Shown here: piece by piece, positions 43,883 through 53,082 of the stretch | Numbering within the stretch: the first letter of the stretch is position 1 | Layout of the letters: every line of letters begins with the position of its first letter | DNA from: an uncultured Rikenellaceae bacterium | GTDB taxonomy: Bacteria; Bacteroidota; Bacteroidia; Bacteroidales; Rikenellaceae | Direction of reading: 5' to 3' | NCBI GenBank assembly: GCA_944326945.1 | Contig: CALVFY010000005.1 | Coordinates: 49,790 to 113,789 of the forward strand | Length of the DNA: 64,000 nt | Translations under genes and position numbers: made by a program | Notes under the pieces: generated by a model | Told to the model about the DNA's origin: nothing | Database searches by the model: none | Seen by the model: only the letters and a program-made list of their open reading frames with translations

Positions 43883-44039
43883 TGTGTTCTGAGATTGATA
43901 ATATTAATATTTAATATGAACTCCAATCTAATAATGTGCCGATTTGATTTTCTTAATTGTAAGTAGTAACTTTAATTTCCCGAAAAGAGTGATAGAAAAA
44001 GGAAACAGTGGAAGTCAACATTAAAGATAAGCAAGTCTG

Positions 44040-44363
44040 ATTATTATTTCAGGGAGCGTCCGCAGAACTGTGTCAAGCGTTTTTTTGGGAGCGATTTCGC
44101 CGGAGACCTTAAGGGTCATTTCGGGCAGGATCGTTCCTGCTAAGTTAGCGAAAAAATCAAAGAACGTACCGTAATCAGAGTAATCTGCACCTGTTCCCGA
44201 AGTCGATTGCTAGCTGCTGAGCGGTCTGCCCCCAGTTGTGCGTCCAATAAATGCTCAAGTAGCGGAGCAAAGACTCCCATCCTTGCCCAAAACCGACTTA
44301 CGGGCTTTCAACTGTTTCAAGGCGAGCGCCTTGAAATCTTCAAAATCAAATATCTGTCCCATA
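44040..44363 (-). pseudogene. Degenerate transposase fragment, IS256-like N-terminus
   Basis: From ATG 44363 the frame reads MGQIFDFEDFKALALKQLKA, then a KSVLGKDGSL segment, resembling the IS256 opening (FxFEDFK..A...L..GK.L.GKDG). It then meets in-frame stops. A later stretch in the same direction has no clear match. Short, so only tentative. Confidence 0.35.
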
Positions 44364-44499
44364 AAAAACGCGTTAAATAAAATCTTACTTTACGCCCTCC
44401 TCATTTCAAGTTTTTTATTATGTTTTAAGTTCCTCGGACATGTTAGGACAGTCCCGTCATGTTGACTATATGTGCCTTATGGCAGAGAAGGTCAGCTAA

Positions 44500-45489
44500 A
44501 GCAGAGAAGAGTATCTTGTCTTTGATGATCTCCTCCTACCGTGTAAAGTGGCGTATATCGTTATTATAATAGTAGAATGTCTGACGGCACACGAGGAGAT
44601 CAGGTTAAAGAGTGGCTTGGTTTCTTCCTTGTCCATCTTATATTCCGCAATCTCAAAGCATTTCATCTCCTCTGTATGTTGCTGGGGATCTGGTAGTTGT
44701 GTGGTGGTCAAGCACTCCTTATTCTTTATCCTCTGTCGCCGGATTGCATGACTTTCTATTTATCCATCCGCATATATTCCATGAGATACTCCTAAGCATC
44801 CTCTATCGTGCCGAAGTTCACCCGGGAGGTGAAGTCTTCCCCTTGATGTAGTCCACGCTACGCTCCATATTGCCTTTCTTCCAGTCTGCACGCGCATTGC
44901 AGAAGCGCCATGAGAACCTGTAGGAGATACTCAGTCGTTGCAGCGTAATGGTGGGTAGCTTTGTCTTCTCGGCCAAGACAACCGCCACGCGCATGTCATA
45001 TACATCTTGTACGGAACTTTGGTTATATCCTTAAAGAAGTTACAGTGGGCCTCCGTGAATGCCAAAGTGTCCTGCTGATGGAAGGTACGCATGGTGTAAC
45101 TTACTGTAGAGAAAGAAGACTACGGCTATCATCAGAGTTTCTTCGCGTTTCTTCAGGATCTGCCTGACCTCACCCCAGTCGAATTCGCACACCTCTTCTG
45201 GCTCGCGGTGAATGTCCCTACATTTAAGGCACTACTTGCGTATAAGTTGTTCTTGTGCCGCTTATTATTCAGCTATCTGTCTATTTCGGTAGTAACGGTA
45301 TCCTTGATAGCACGCGAGGAGTATTTCCCATTCGTCTATTCCCGTCTTAAGATCTTCTTTTATCTTCGCTTCATAGGTATTCTTGTTGTATGTCTTCGTT
45401 TGGTAGTCTGTGCCTGTCTTGAATGAGATTTTCCGTAGTCTTAGTCCATTTACCCTATGGTAGTGAAGAATTTTTTACTTGATATCCAT
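44500..45489 (-). pseudogene. IS21-family istA transposase pseudogene
   Basis: From ATG 45489 the translation reads MDIK, a stop, then KILHYHRVNGLRLRKISFKT and YEAKIKEDLKTGIDEWE, the IstA helix-turn-helix region. Further on come CLKCRDIHR joined to EEVCEFDWGEV (first catalytic Asp), [37 protein letters not shown] and EEMKCFEIAEYKMDKEE, in several frames. These are recognisable IS21 IstA blocks separated by stops, frameshifts and an internal deletion before FDWGEV. No istB partner or terminal repeats were identified. Confidence 0.78.
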
Positions 45490-45653
45490 AATTTGCTTAC
45501 GCAAAACTACCCCCTGCTTTTCATGGTCTCTTTTCAATTATTCCCCTTGGGGGCGTTACTATATGCATGAAATTCTTAAGACAGCTTAATTATAATTAAT
45601 GGGAAAGCCGTGCAGACCGGAGGCCGAGGGATGTGAAATTTGTAAAAAAACGC

Positions 45654-45661
45654 TATTTTTG
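45654..45661 (+). promoter_or_regulatory. -7 promoter element of the two-receiver/ATP-grasp gene
   Basis: TATTTTTG, exact TAnnTTTG, 20 nt before the ATG at 45682. Confidence 0.5.
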
Positions 45662-45681
45662 TTCCGATTATCCGGAAAATT

Positions 45682-48663
45682 ATGGAAGAGGTTCGAACAG
45701 GGGGCGTGCCTGCGCTGGGCACCACCGACTACCACAATCTGATGCAGCGTCGTATTCGAAAGATCATGCTTATCGGGAGTAGTTACGATGCCTACACGTT
45801 GGAGGAGGACGGGCGGATCGAGTCGCAGATCAATCGTGAATATCTCGATCTGAACTTGAGCAATCCCCCTTCTTTCACAAGGGTCAGTTCTACGACCGAG
45901 GCGCTGGAAGCGTTGGCCCGGGACGGGGGGTTCGATCTGGTCATCAGCATGTTCAACGTGGGGGAAATGGACGTTTTCACTTTCTCCAAGCGCGTCAAGC
46001 GCGATTTTCCGCAGATTCCGGTGGTGTTGCTGACCAACTATTCGAAGGACCTCTACCGCCGCATCGAGAACGAGGATCGTTCGGGCATCGACTACATGTT
46101 CAGCTGGCACGGAAACGCCGACCTGATCATCGCCATCATCAAGATCATCGAGGACCGCATGAATGCCGACAACGACATTCTGGGAGTGGGCGTGCAGTCG
46201 ATCCTGCTGGTGGAGGATTCGGTGCGCTACTATTCGACCTATCTGCCGGCTGTCTATAAAATCGTGCTCCAGCAGAGTAACGAGTTTTTGAAAGAGGCGC
46301 TCAACGAACAACAAATGACCTTGCGTAAGCGGGCCCGTCCGAAAATCCTTCTGGCGACGAACTACACCGAGGCAGTGGAGCTCTACGAACGCTACAAGCA
46401 CAACCTGCTCGGGGTGATTTCGGACGTCGGCTTCGTGATCCATAAGAATGACCGGAGTGAGGATGAAAAATTCGATGCGGGGATCGATCTTTGTCGATTG
46501 ATCAAGAAGGACAATCCGAAGATGCCTTTTCTGTTGCAGTCTTCGCAGGAGAGTATGAGGGAAGTGGCCAGGGAGTTGGGTGTAGGATTCATTGTCAAGT
46601 ATTCGAAAACCCTGTTACTGGAGTTGAGCGAGTATATCAGTCATGAGTTTGCATTCGGCGATTTCGTGTTCCGGGATCTGAAAACGGGTGCCGTGATCGG
46701 CCAGGCCAAGGACCTTACCCAGATGCAACAGTTGGTGCAGGAGATTCCTGATGATGTGCTTTGTTATCATGCCGGACAGAATCACCTCTCGCGGTGGATG
46801 TATGCCCGGGGACTGTTTTCGCTGGCGGCCGCCTTCAAGTCGATCTCCAGTGACAGTTTTGCTTCTACGGCCGAACTGAGAGCCTGGATCGTGGAGCGCA
46901 TACGGGATTATCGCATTCTGCAGGGACAGGGAGTGGTGGCTCGTTTCGAAGCCGATTCGTACAGCGATTATATCTGGTTTGCCCGTATCGGAGAGGGGTC
47001 GCTCGGGGGAAAAGCCCGTGGACTCGCTTTCATGAACAGTATGTTGCAGAAGCATAATTTCTATGACAAATATCCGGGAGTACGGGTGATGTTGCCGCGG
47101 ACGGTGGTGGTGGCGACAGATTATTTCGACCAGTTTATCAAGGAAAACGGGCTCCAATATGTTATCAATTCCGATATTTCGGACGATGAGATTCTTTCCG
47201 AATTCGTCTCTTCGCGTCTGCCCGAGCGATTGGTCGCTGAGTTGAGGGCTTATATCCGATATGCCAAGGGACCGCTGGCCATTCGTTCCAGTTCGAAATT
47301 GGAAGATTCTCATTATCAGCCTTTTGCTGGTATTTACTCGACCTATATGATCCCTTTGACGGACAATGTCGACCAGATGTTACGATTGTTGGGCAAGGCG
47401 ATAAAAAGTGTTTATGCTTCGGTCTTTTTCGCCGCGAGCCGTGCTTATATTGCAGCTACGGGCAACGTGTTGAGCGAGGAGAAGATGGCGGTCATTATCC
47501 AGGAGATCTGCGGTACGGAGGATCAGGGTTATTTCTTCCCGACGGCTTCGGGTGTGGCCCGTTCGATCAATTTCTATCCCATTGGCGACGAGCGTCCGGA
47601 AGATGGAGTGGTCAATATGGCCCTCGGTCTGGGAAAATTGGTGGTCGAAGGGGGACAGACCCTCCGTTTTTCGCCGAAGTATCCGAAAAATGTGTTGCAG
47701 CTTTCGACTCCGGAGTTGGCTCTGCGTGATACACAACGAGAGATGTATGCACTGAGTCTGAAGCCCGAAGAGTTCAAAACCTCGATCGACGATGCGGTGA
47801 ATCTGGCTCGTTTCGAAATCAATTCGCCGATGGCTCGTTCGTTCCGTAACATGAAATATGTCGCTTCGACATGGGATATGCAGAATCAGTCGATTTCGGA
47901 CAGCAGTTTTACCGAAGGCCGTAAGATCGTAACTTTTGCTCGTGTGCTCAAGTATGATACGTTTCCTCTGGCAGAGATCGTGACCGATCTGCTCGAAATG
48001 GGACAGAGGGAGATGCGTTGTCCGGTGGAATTGGAGTTTGCATTCGATATGGATACGCCTCCCGATCAGCAGAAGGTGTTCAATTTCTTGCAGATACGTC
48101 CCATAGTGGATACTCAGAACACCACTACGCTCGACTGGGACCAGGTGGATACGGGCGATGCTTTGATCTATGCCGAAAGTGCCCTGGGGGCTGGAGCGGT
48201 GGAAGGTGTGTGTGATGTGGTATATATAAAGGAGTCGGTTTTCGATACGAAACATACCGAACGGATGGCGGAAGAGGTGGAACGGTTTAATCGTGCGTTC
48301 CGTAAATCTCAGACGGGATATGTGCTGGTTGGACCGGGACGTTGGGGGTCGAGCGATCCGTGGTTGGGAATTCCCGTCAAGTGGCCTCATATCTCGGAGG
48401 CGAAGGTGATCGTGGAGTGCGGATTGGAGAATTTCCGGGTGGAACCCAGTCAGGGTACTCACTTCTTCCAAAATCTGACCTCGTTCGGGGTGGGTTATCT
48501 GACGATCAATCCTTTTATGGGCGACGGTCGATTCGATATAGCCGCTTTGGATGCGATGGAAGCGGTCGAAGAGGGAGAGTTTGTCCGTCATGTGCATTTC
48601 GATAAACCGTTGTGGATTTTTATCGATGGACGTAAAAACAGAGCGATCATAAAATCTCGATAA
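45682..48663 (+). CDS. Two receiver-like domains fused to a PEP synthase/PPDK-type ATP-binding domain
   Basis: 993 residues. Domain 1 (about 24-160) is receiver-like but has Met90 and Trp142 where the phosphoacceptor Asp and conserved Lys should be. Domain 2 (about 172-325) keeps receiver residues: Glu178-Asp179, Asp248, Ser287/288 and Lys306. A PPDK-N/ATP-grasp domain (about 430-815) has GEGSLGGKARG with Lys444, GPLAIRSSSKLEDS with Arg535, and FNFLQIRP. The phosphohistidine swivel and PEP-binding domains of PEP synthase are absent. The C-terminus (820-993) is specific to the family. Often annotated PEP synthase, but it cannot carry out that full reaction; function unknown. Confidence 0.82.
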   Translation: MEEVRTGGVPALGTTDYHNLMQRRIRKIMLIGSSYDAYTLEEDGRIESQINREYLDLNLSNPPSFTRVSSTTEALEALARDGGFDLVISMFNVGEMDVFTFSKRVKRDFPQIPVVLLTNYSKDLYRRIENEDRSGIDYMFSWHGNADLIIAIIKIIEDRMNADNDILGVGVQSILLVEDSVRYYSTYLPAVYKIVLQQSNEFLKEALNEQQMTLRKRARPKILLATNYTEAVELYERYKHNLLGVISDVGFVIHKNDRSEDEKFDAGIDLCRLIKKDNPKMPFLLQSSQESMREVARELGVGFIVKYSKTLLLELSEYISHEFAFGDFVFRDLKTGAVIGQAKDLTQMQQLVQEIPDDVLCYHAGQNHLSRWMYARGLFSLAAAFKSISSDSFASTAELRAWIVERIRDYRILQGQGVVARFEADSYSDYIWFARIGEGSLGGKARGLAFMNSMLQKHNFYDKYPGVRVMLPRTVVVATDYFDQFIKENGLQYVINSDISDDEILSEFVSSRLPERLVAELRAYIRYAKGPLAIRSSSKLEDSHYQPFAGIYSTYMIPLTDNVDQMLRLLGKAIKSVYASVFFAASRAYIAATGNVLSEEKMAVIIQEICGTEDQGYFFPTASGVARSINFYPIGDERPEDGVVNMALGLGKLVVEGGQTLRFSPKYPKNVLQLSTPELALRDTQREMYALSLKPEEFKTSIDDAVNLARFEINSPMARSFRNMKYVASTWDMQNQSISDSSFTEGRKIVTFARVLKYDTFPLAEIVTDLLEMGQREMRCPVELEFAFDMDTPPDQQKVFNFLQIRPIVDTQNTTTLDWDQVDTGDALIYAESALGAGAVEGVCDVVYIKESVFDTKHTERMAEEVERFNRAFRKSQTGYVLVGPGRWGSSDPWLGIPVKWPHISEAKVIVECGLENFRVEPSQGTHFFQNLTSFGVGYLTINPFMGDGRFDIAALDAMEAVEEGEFVRHVHFDKPLWIFIDGRKNRAIIKSR

Positions 48664-48685
48664 GCAATCCGATCATTGATTGTTG

Positions 48686-48730
48686 ATTCCGGTCCGGCCA
48701 CTTTTTTGTGACGGACCGGAATTTTATTTT
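48686..48730 (+). terminator. Terminator after the two-receiver/ATP-grasp gene
   Basis: ATTCCGGTCCG (48686-48696) and CGGACCGGAAT (48712-48722) pair perfectly; TTTATTTT follows. Confidence 0.8.
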
Positions 48731-48848
48731 GGGCATATTGCGGGTAGAAAGTCTTCAAAATGAGCCTGTCTGGAGACATTTGGACATAAAAATGCATCGG
48801 ATGATAAAAAAATAATGAAAAATATTTATGAATTAATAATAAAATAAC

Positions 48849-48856
48849 TACTTTTG
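48849..48856 (+). promoter_or_regulatory. -7 promoter element of gdhA
   Basis: TACTTTTG, exact TAnnTTTG, 24 nt before the ATG at 48881. Confidence 0.55.
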
Positions 48857-48880
48857 GTAACAAATTAAAACCGTTTTGCT

Positions 48881-50218
48881 ATGAACGTGAATAATCTGAT
48901 GGCCGAGTTGGAGCGGAAGCATCCCGGCGAAAGCGAGTATTTGCAGGCTGTGCGTGAGGTTTTGGTTACGGTGGAGAAGACCTATAATGAACATCCCGAA
49001 CTGGAGGCGAACAAAATCGCCGAACGGATCGTGGAGCCTGATCGTATTTTTACTTTTAAGGTGCCCTGGGTCGATGACAAGGGTCAGATTCAGATCAATT
49101 TGGGTTATCGTGTTCAGTTTAATAATGCAATCGGTCCCTATAAAGGAGGACTTCGCTTTCATCCGAGTGTGAATCTCAGTATTCTGAAGTTCCTCGGATT
49201 CGAACAGATTTTCAAGAATGCGCTCACGACTCTGCCGATGGGTGGTGCCAAAGGTGGATCGGATTTCAACCCGAAAGGAAAATCCGACCGCGAAGTGATG
49301 CGTTTCTGCCAGGCGTTCATGACGGAGCTGTGGCGTTATATCGGTCCCGAAACCGATGTGCCTGCCGGCGATATCGGTGTCGGTGCTCGGGAAATAGGAT
49401 ACTTATACGGCATGTATCGGAAACTGGCTCGCGAGAATACGGGAGTGTTGACCGGTAAGGGTATGACCTATGGTGGTTCGCTTGTACGTCCCGAAGCAAC
49501 CGGTTTCGGTGCGGTTTATTTCGTGCGTCAAATGCTCGAAACGGCCGGCGATAAACTCGAAGGCAAAGTAATCGCCATTTCCGGTTTCGGAAATGTGGCC
49601 TGGGGCGCTGCTTTGAAGGCGACCGAATTGGGTGCCAAGGTGGTGACAATCTCGGGACCGGACGGCTATGTCTATGATCCGGCCGGTTTGGATGCGGAAA
49701 AGATCGATTATATGTTGGAGTTGCGGGCATCGAATAACGATGTGGTGGCTCCTTATGCCGATAAGTTCCCCGGGTCTACGTTCTATGCCGGCCGTAAGCC
49801 TTGGGAGGTGAAAGTAGATATCGCCATGCCGTGTGCTACACAAAACGAGCTGGACGGCGAGGATGCCAAAAAACTGGTGGATAATGGCGTGAAATATGTG
49901 GCCGAGGTTTCCAATATGGGATGTCGTCCAGAGGCGATAGATCTCTTTATTGAAAAGAGAATCATCTACGGCCCTGGAAAAGCTGTCAATGCAGGCGGTG
50001 TGGCTACATCCGGTTTGGAGATGAGCCAGAACTCCATGAAACTCAACTGGGGGCGTGAGGAGGTAGACGCGCGTCTGCATCAGATCATGTCGTCGATCCA
50101 TCATGCTTGTATGGAGTATGGCACCGAACCCGATGGATACATCAACTACATGAAAGGCGCTAATATTGCCGGATTCATGAAAGTCGCCCGTAGTATGGTT
50201 GAACAGGGCGTGATTTAA
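48881..50218 (+). CDS. gdhA: NADP-type glutamate dehydrogenase
   Basis: 445 residues, the hexameric class of about 450. Segments: VQFNNAIGPYKGGLRFHPSV, LPMGGAKGGSDFNPKGKSD with the catalytic Lys, PAGDIGVGAREIGYLYGMY, nucleotide-binding ISGFGNVAWGAALKATELGA, and EVSNMGCRPEA. It interconverts 2-oxoglutarate plus ammonia and glutamate and is a main route of ammonia assimilation in Bacteroidales. Coenzyme preference is inferred from the class, not from a visible determinant. Single-gene unit with its own promoter and terminator. Confidence 0.95.
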   Translation: MNVNNLMAELERKHPGESEYLQAVREVLVTVEKTYNEHPELEANKIAERIVEPDRIFTFKVPWVDDKGQIQINLGYRVQFNNAIGPYKGGLRFHPSVNLSILKFLGFEQIFKNALTTLPMGGAKGGSDFNPKGKSDREVMRFCQAFMTELWRYIGPETDVPAGDIGVGAREIGYLYGMYRKLARENTGVLTGKGMTYGGSLVRPEATGFGAVYFVRQMLETAGDKLEGKVIAISGFGNVAWGAALKATELGAKVVTISGPDGYVYDPAGLDAEKIDYMLELRASNNDVVAPYADKFPGSTFYAGRKPWEVKVDIAMPCATQNELDGEDAKKLVDNGVKYVAEVSNMGCRPEAIDLFIEKRIIYGPGKAVNAGGVATSGLEMSQNSMKLNWGREEVDARLHQIMSSIHHACMEYGTEPDGYINYMKGANIAGFMKVARSMVEQGVI

Positions 50219-50281
50219 CGAAGAACACACACATTTCATCATTCAATATTTTATAGTAAGTAATTAATTAGTGGAAGGCGG

Positions 50282-50317
50282 CGCCGGTTTCGAGAGAGAC
50301 CGGCGTTGTTTTTTTGA
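50282..50317 (+). terminator. Terminator after gdhA
   Basis: CGCCGGT (50282-50288) pairs with ACCGGCG (50299-50305), then TTGTTTTTTTG. Confidence 0.75.
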
Positions 50318-50393
50318 TAGGAGGAGTAGGAGGTCGAGGAAAAAATTATATTATTTTAGTATAATAAATCCGAAACCTGAAAAACTTGTTCGG

Positions 50394-51527
50394 ATGAATT
50401 TGTATGTTGCTATCCTAAAATGGATCTTTTGTCTGCTCCTATTTCTTGTGATGGTCAGTGCTGCTGCTAAAAAAGTAGTGAAATGGCAGGAACAGTCTCA
50501 AGTATTGCGTCCGCCGGTGGTAATGGAACCTGTTGAAGGAGGTATGGTTCCTGTGACGCTGGGCGATTGGTTGGATAAAAGAATTTCTTTTCCACAGGAT
50601 TATCGGGATACGACTCGTCGGAAAGCTCGGGTCGTTTATGCCGTCGATCGGATGGGAAAGTGGAACTATTCGATTCTTGCGGAAGAAACTCCGGTTGAAT
50701 TGAAAGAGGTGTTAGAACATTTGCTTATGAAGTTTCCCTCTCGAATGATAGCGGCTATTGATTACAATTCTTATGTGAATTTTACCGATACGTTGCAGGT
50801 AGTTTGGGAATATCCTCAATGTTATGTGCCGGGAGAAGGTCGTGGCGTACCCAAACCTTTTTATATGGAGACGCCGGAGGGAGTTGTGAAGATGCTCTCG
50901 AAACCGACACTGAAGGAGAAGAAATTGTCGTCGCTGCCTTCGTGGTTGAAAAAATATGCGGCTTTGCCGGATGGAGTGGCTGATCGGACTACATGGGTGG
51001 CCTATACCGTGACGAAAGAAGGAGGTGTGTCTGAGGTGGCGGTCGATCCCACCTTGTCTGAAGAGGTTCAGCGTGTTTTGCGATGTGCGATGGATTCCGT
51101 GCCACGAATGAAACCGGCCCGGACATGGTTGCGAGAACCTGTCGCTTTCCGGGATTCGTTGCCGTTGTTGCTTCGTGATGGCCGTGTATACTATTATTCG
51201 GAAGGGGAGGTTTCTCGGAATATGGATGAACGTTTCCCTGCTTATGAAGGTGGCTGGTTGAGTGATTTTCGACGGTGGGTGATGGAGCGTATTCGTTATC
51301 CGCAGCAAGAGGCGAAAGATCGAGTACAAGGCAGGGTGCTTGTGTCGTTTGTGGTGGATAAGACCGGCGAAATGGTCGACATCCGGGTGCGTTTGACACC
51401 TTCCATGGCATTGGCCGATGAAGTGCTTCGTGTGCTCAGTCAATCGAATGCGTGGACTCCGGGGATTCTGTTCGGAAAACCGGTGAGGGTGCGATATACG
51501 CTTCCCATAGATTTTAGAATTCCGTGA
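50394..51527 (+). CDS. Membrane-anchored protein with three TonB-C-like repeats
   Basis: 377 residues. One N-terminal membrane anchor (about 5-25). The C-terminal domain (287-377) is a good TonB_C: IRYPQQEAKDRVQGRVLVSF, VVDKTGEMVDIRVRLTPS, and a WTPG-type motif. Two weaker copies precede it, at about 60-140 (ISFPQDYRDTTRRKARVVYA, VDRMGKWNYSI) and 186-260 (TTWVAYTVTKEGGVSEVAVD). TonB-C domains contact TonB boxes or act as periplasmic binding modules. The Pro-rich spacer of a true TonB is missing, so energy transduction is uncertain. A GTG 41 codons earlier would run through the gdhA terminator and is rejected. Confidence 0.75.
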   Translation: MNLYVAILKWIFCLLLFLVMVSAAAKKVVKWQEQSQVLRPPVVMEPVEGGMVPVTLGDWLDKRISFPQDYRDTTRRKARVVYAVDRMGKWNYSILAEETPVELKEVLEHLLMKFPSRMIAAIDYNSYVNFTDTLQVVWEYPQCYVPGEGRGVPKPFYMETPEGVVKMLSKPTLKEKKLSSLPSWLKKYAALPDGVADRTTWVAYTVTKEGGVSEVAVDPTLSEEVQRVLRCAMDSVPRMKPARTWLREPVAFRDSLPLLLRDGRVYYYSEGEVSRNMDERFPAYEGGWLSDFRRWVMERIRYPQQEAKDRVQGRVLVSFVVDKTGEMVDIRVRLTPSMALADEVLRVLSQSNAWTPGILFGKPVRVRYTLPIDFRIP

Positions 51528-51547
51528 GGAGAGGGTGTCCTCATATA

Positions 51548-51582
51548 AAAAAATCTCAAGCCAAAGACTTGAGATTTTTTCG
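51548..51582. terminator. Bidirectional terminator
   Basis: AAAAAATCTCAAG (51548-51560) and CTTGAGATTTTTT (51568-51580) form a perfect stem between convergent genes. Confidence 0.85.
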
Positions 51583-51606
51583 TGGTTTATATCTTTTGTG
51601 ACGCCG

Positions 51607-52080
51607 CTATTTGGTCGCCAGAGTCCGTTCGATATAACTTTTATAATCCTTGACGACAGGTTCGTAATTGCTGCCCAATAGCGGAGAGGAGATCAGAAAA
51701 TCGGCCGACGAACGGTTGATTGCGGTTGGTACATTATATAAGGTGGCCAATCGAAGAAGTGCTTTTACGTCCACATCATGCGGCTGGGCTTGCATGGGGT
51801 CCCAGAAGAAGATCAACATGTCGATCGAACGTTCGGCAATCAGCGAGCCCAATTGTTGGTCGCCACCCAGCGGACCACTTTTGAGCAGGGTGATATCGAA
51901 ACGGGCGTGTTGACTGTCCCCACGGCGATCCATTAAAGTTTGGGCAACCATTTTCCCCGTCGTTCCGGTACAGATCAAGTGGTGTTGGAGCAGGATTTCC
52001 CAGTTCCAGTCTACCCATTCTGCCAAATCACGCTTCATGTTGTCGTGAGCGACCAGAGCTATTCTCAGTTTCTTTTCCAT
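51607..52080 (-). CDS. mgsA: Methylglyoxal synthase
   Basis: 157 residues from ATG 52080; upstream ATGs at 52101-52090 would add up to seven residues ahead of the typical MEKKLRIALVAHD start. Active-site features: AHDNMK with His, TGTTGK phosphate-binding loop, GPLGGDQQLG with the catalytic Asp, FFWDPMQAQPHDVDVKAL. It converts dihydroxyacetone phosphate to methylglyoxal and phosphate as a bypass of lower glycolysis when phosphate is low. Confidence 0.94.
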   Translation of the reverse strand: MEKKLRIALVAHDNMKRDLAEWVDWNWEILLQHHLICTGTTGKMVAQTLMDRRGDSQHARFDITLLKSGPLGGDQQLGSLIAERSIDMLIFFWDPMQAQPHDVDVKALLRLATLYNVPTAINRSSADFLISSPLLGSNYEPVVKDYKSYIERTLATK

Positions 52081-52143
52081 TTGTTTCATCATTTTGAGCA
52101 TCCCGTGTGGATACTCGGTTTTTTCATCCGATTAAATTCGTTG

Positions 52144-52151
52144 CAAAGATA
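52144..52151 (-). promoter_or_regulatory. -7 promoter element of mgsA
   Basis: TATCTTTG on the minus strand, 63 nt before the chosen start. Confidence 0.5.
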
Positions 52152-52189
52152 GGAATTCCGTTACAAATGAAAAAAATTATTAAAAATAT

Positions 52190-53032
52190 TTAATTAGGCA
52201 TGAATTTGCTACGGCATACGAAGTGCGGGTTGAGCAGGGATTCTTTGTTGTAACGAAGTTTTTGGTGATCGGGATAGGAAACGATCTGGCCTCCTGCCTC
52301 GGTAAGAATCAGTTCTCCGGCGGCCGTGTCCCATTCGTAGGTATTGGAGGTGCGGATATAATAGTCGACACTCCCTTCGGCCAACAGACAGAATTTATAG
52401 GAACTTCCCTGTTCGATCACTTCGGCCTTGGGGTATTTTTCCTTCATCATGTCGATGTGTTCGAACGTCTCTTCGGTGTTATGCGATCGACTGATTGCGA
52501 TGCGGATCGGTTCATTGCAGGTTTGTACGATCGGCAGGGGTTCTGCTTTCTGTAATATCTCTTGGTAGGAGAGGTCCGCCTGAGGATCTGGCTCTACATT
52601 TTCCTGACGAAAGGCACCTGTACATTTGTCGCAGAAATAGATTTTACGGATGTAGGGCACATAAATCACGGCCAGAACGGGTTGGTTGTCGGCCATCAGT
52701 GCTATGTTGACCGTAAATTCTCCGTTCCCCTTGATGAATTCTTTTGTGCCGTCGAGTGGATCGACGATCCAGAAAAGATCCCATCCGCGTCTCTCTTCGT
52801 AGAGCATTTCTCGGCCCTCTTCGCTCAGAATGGGGATTCGGGTTTGTCCCAGATACTCCTTGATCAGATGATGCGACTGCCGATCGGCTAATGTGATGGG
52901 GGTCAGGTCCTGTTTGATGTCGATGGCATACTCTTCCGTGTGGGAATAGATGTTGAGAATGGCGGCCCCTGCTCTCAGGGCCGCGTTGTAGGCTTTGGGT
53001 AACAAGTATTCTCTCTGTTCGATGCTCAGCAT
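52190..53032 (-). CDS. cysQ: 3'(2'),5'-bisphosphate nucleotidase CysQ
   Basis: 280 residues of the inositol monophosphatase superfamily. Metal-site motifs: LSEEGR (Glu-Glu), IVDPLDGTKEFIKGNGEFTV, and YEWDTAAGELILTEAGGQIV with the Asp ligand. CysQ hydrolyses 3'-phosphoadenosine 5'-phosphate to AMP, which clears a by-product of sulfate assimilation and sulfotransfer. It stands alone, 88 nt upstream of nothing in the same direction except mgsA, which has its own promoter. Confidence 0.92.
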   Translation of the reverse strand: MLSIEQREYLLPKAYNAALRAGAAILNIYSHTEEYAIDIKQDLTPITLADRQSHHLIKEYLGQTRIPILSEEGREMLYEERRGWDLFWIVDPLDGTKEFIKGNGEFTVNIALMADNQPVLAVIYVPYIRKIYFCDKCTGAFRQENVEPDPQADLSYQEILQKAEPLPIVQTCNEPIRIAISRSHNTEETFEHIDMMKEKYPKAEVIEQGSSYKFCLLAEGSVDYYIRTSNTYEWDTAAGELILTEAGGQIVSYPDHQKLRYNKESLLNPHFVCRSKFMPN

Positions 53033-53082
53033 GACGTTTTGATCTTATAGGACGTTTATTTAATTTTTTGGATTCTTTATTA

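Larger units (their letters stand above)
43883..45681. other. Right border region of the sialic acid locus, insertion-sequence graveyard
   Basis: About 1.8 kb with no intact gene. It contains an IS256-like N-terminal fragment (44040-44363) and a heavily mutated IS21 istA (44500-45489), both on the minus strand. Bases 43883-44039 and 45490-45630 show nothing recognisable. The TATTTTTG box for the next gene is at 45654-45661. Confidence 0.7.

Noticed and set aside
44496..44711. Short open frames in 44.2-45.4 kb as real small genes
   Set aside because: They are fragments of the IS21 istA pseudogene or its antisense and are interrupted by stops and frameshifts.
45682..48663. Calling the 993-residue protein PEP synthase (ppsA)
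   Set aside because: The phosphohistidine and PEP-binding domains required for that reaction are missing.
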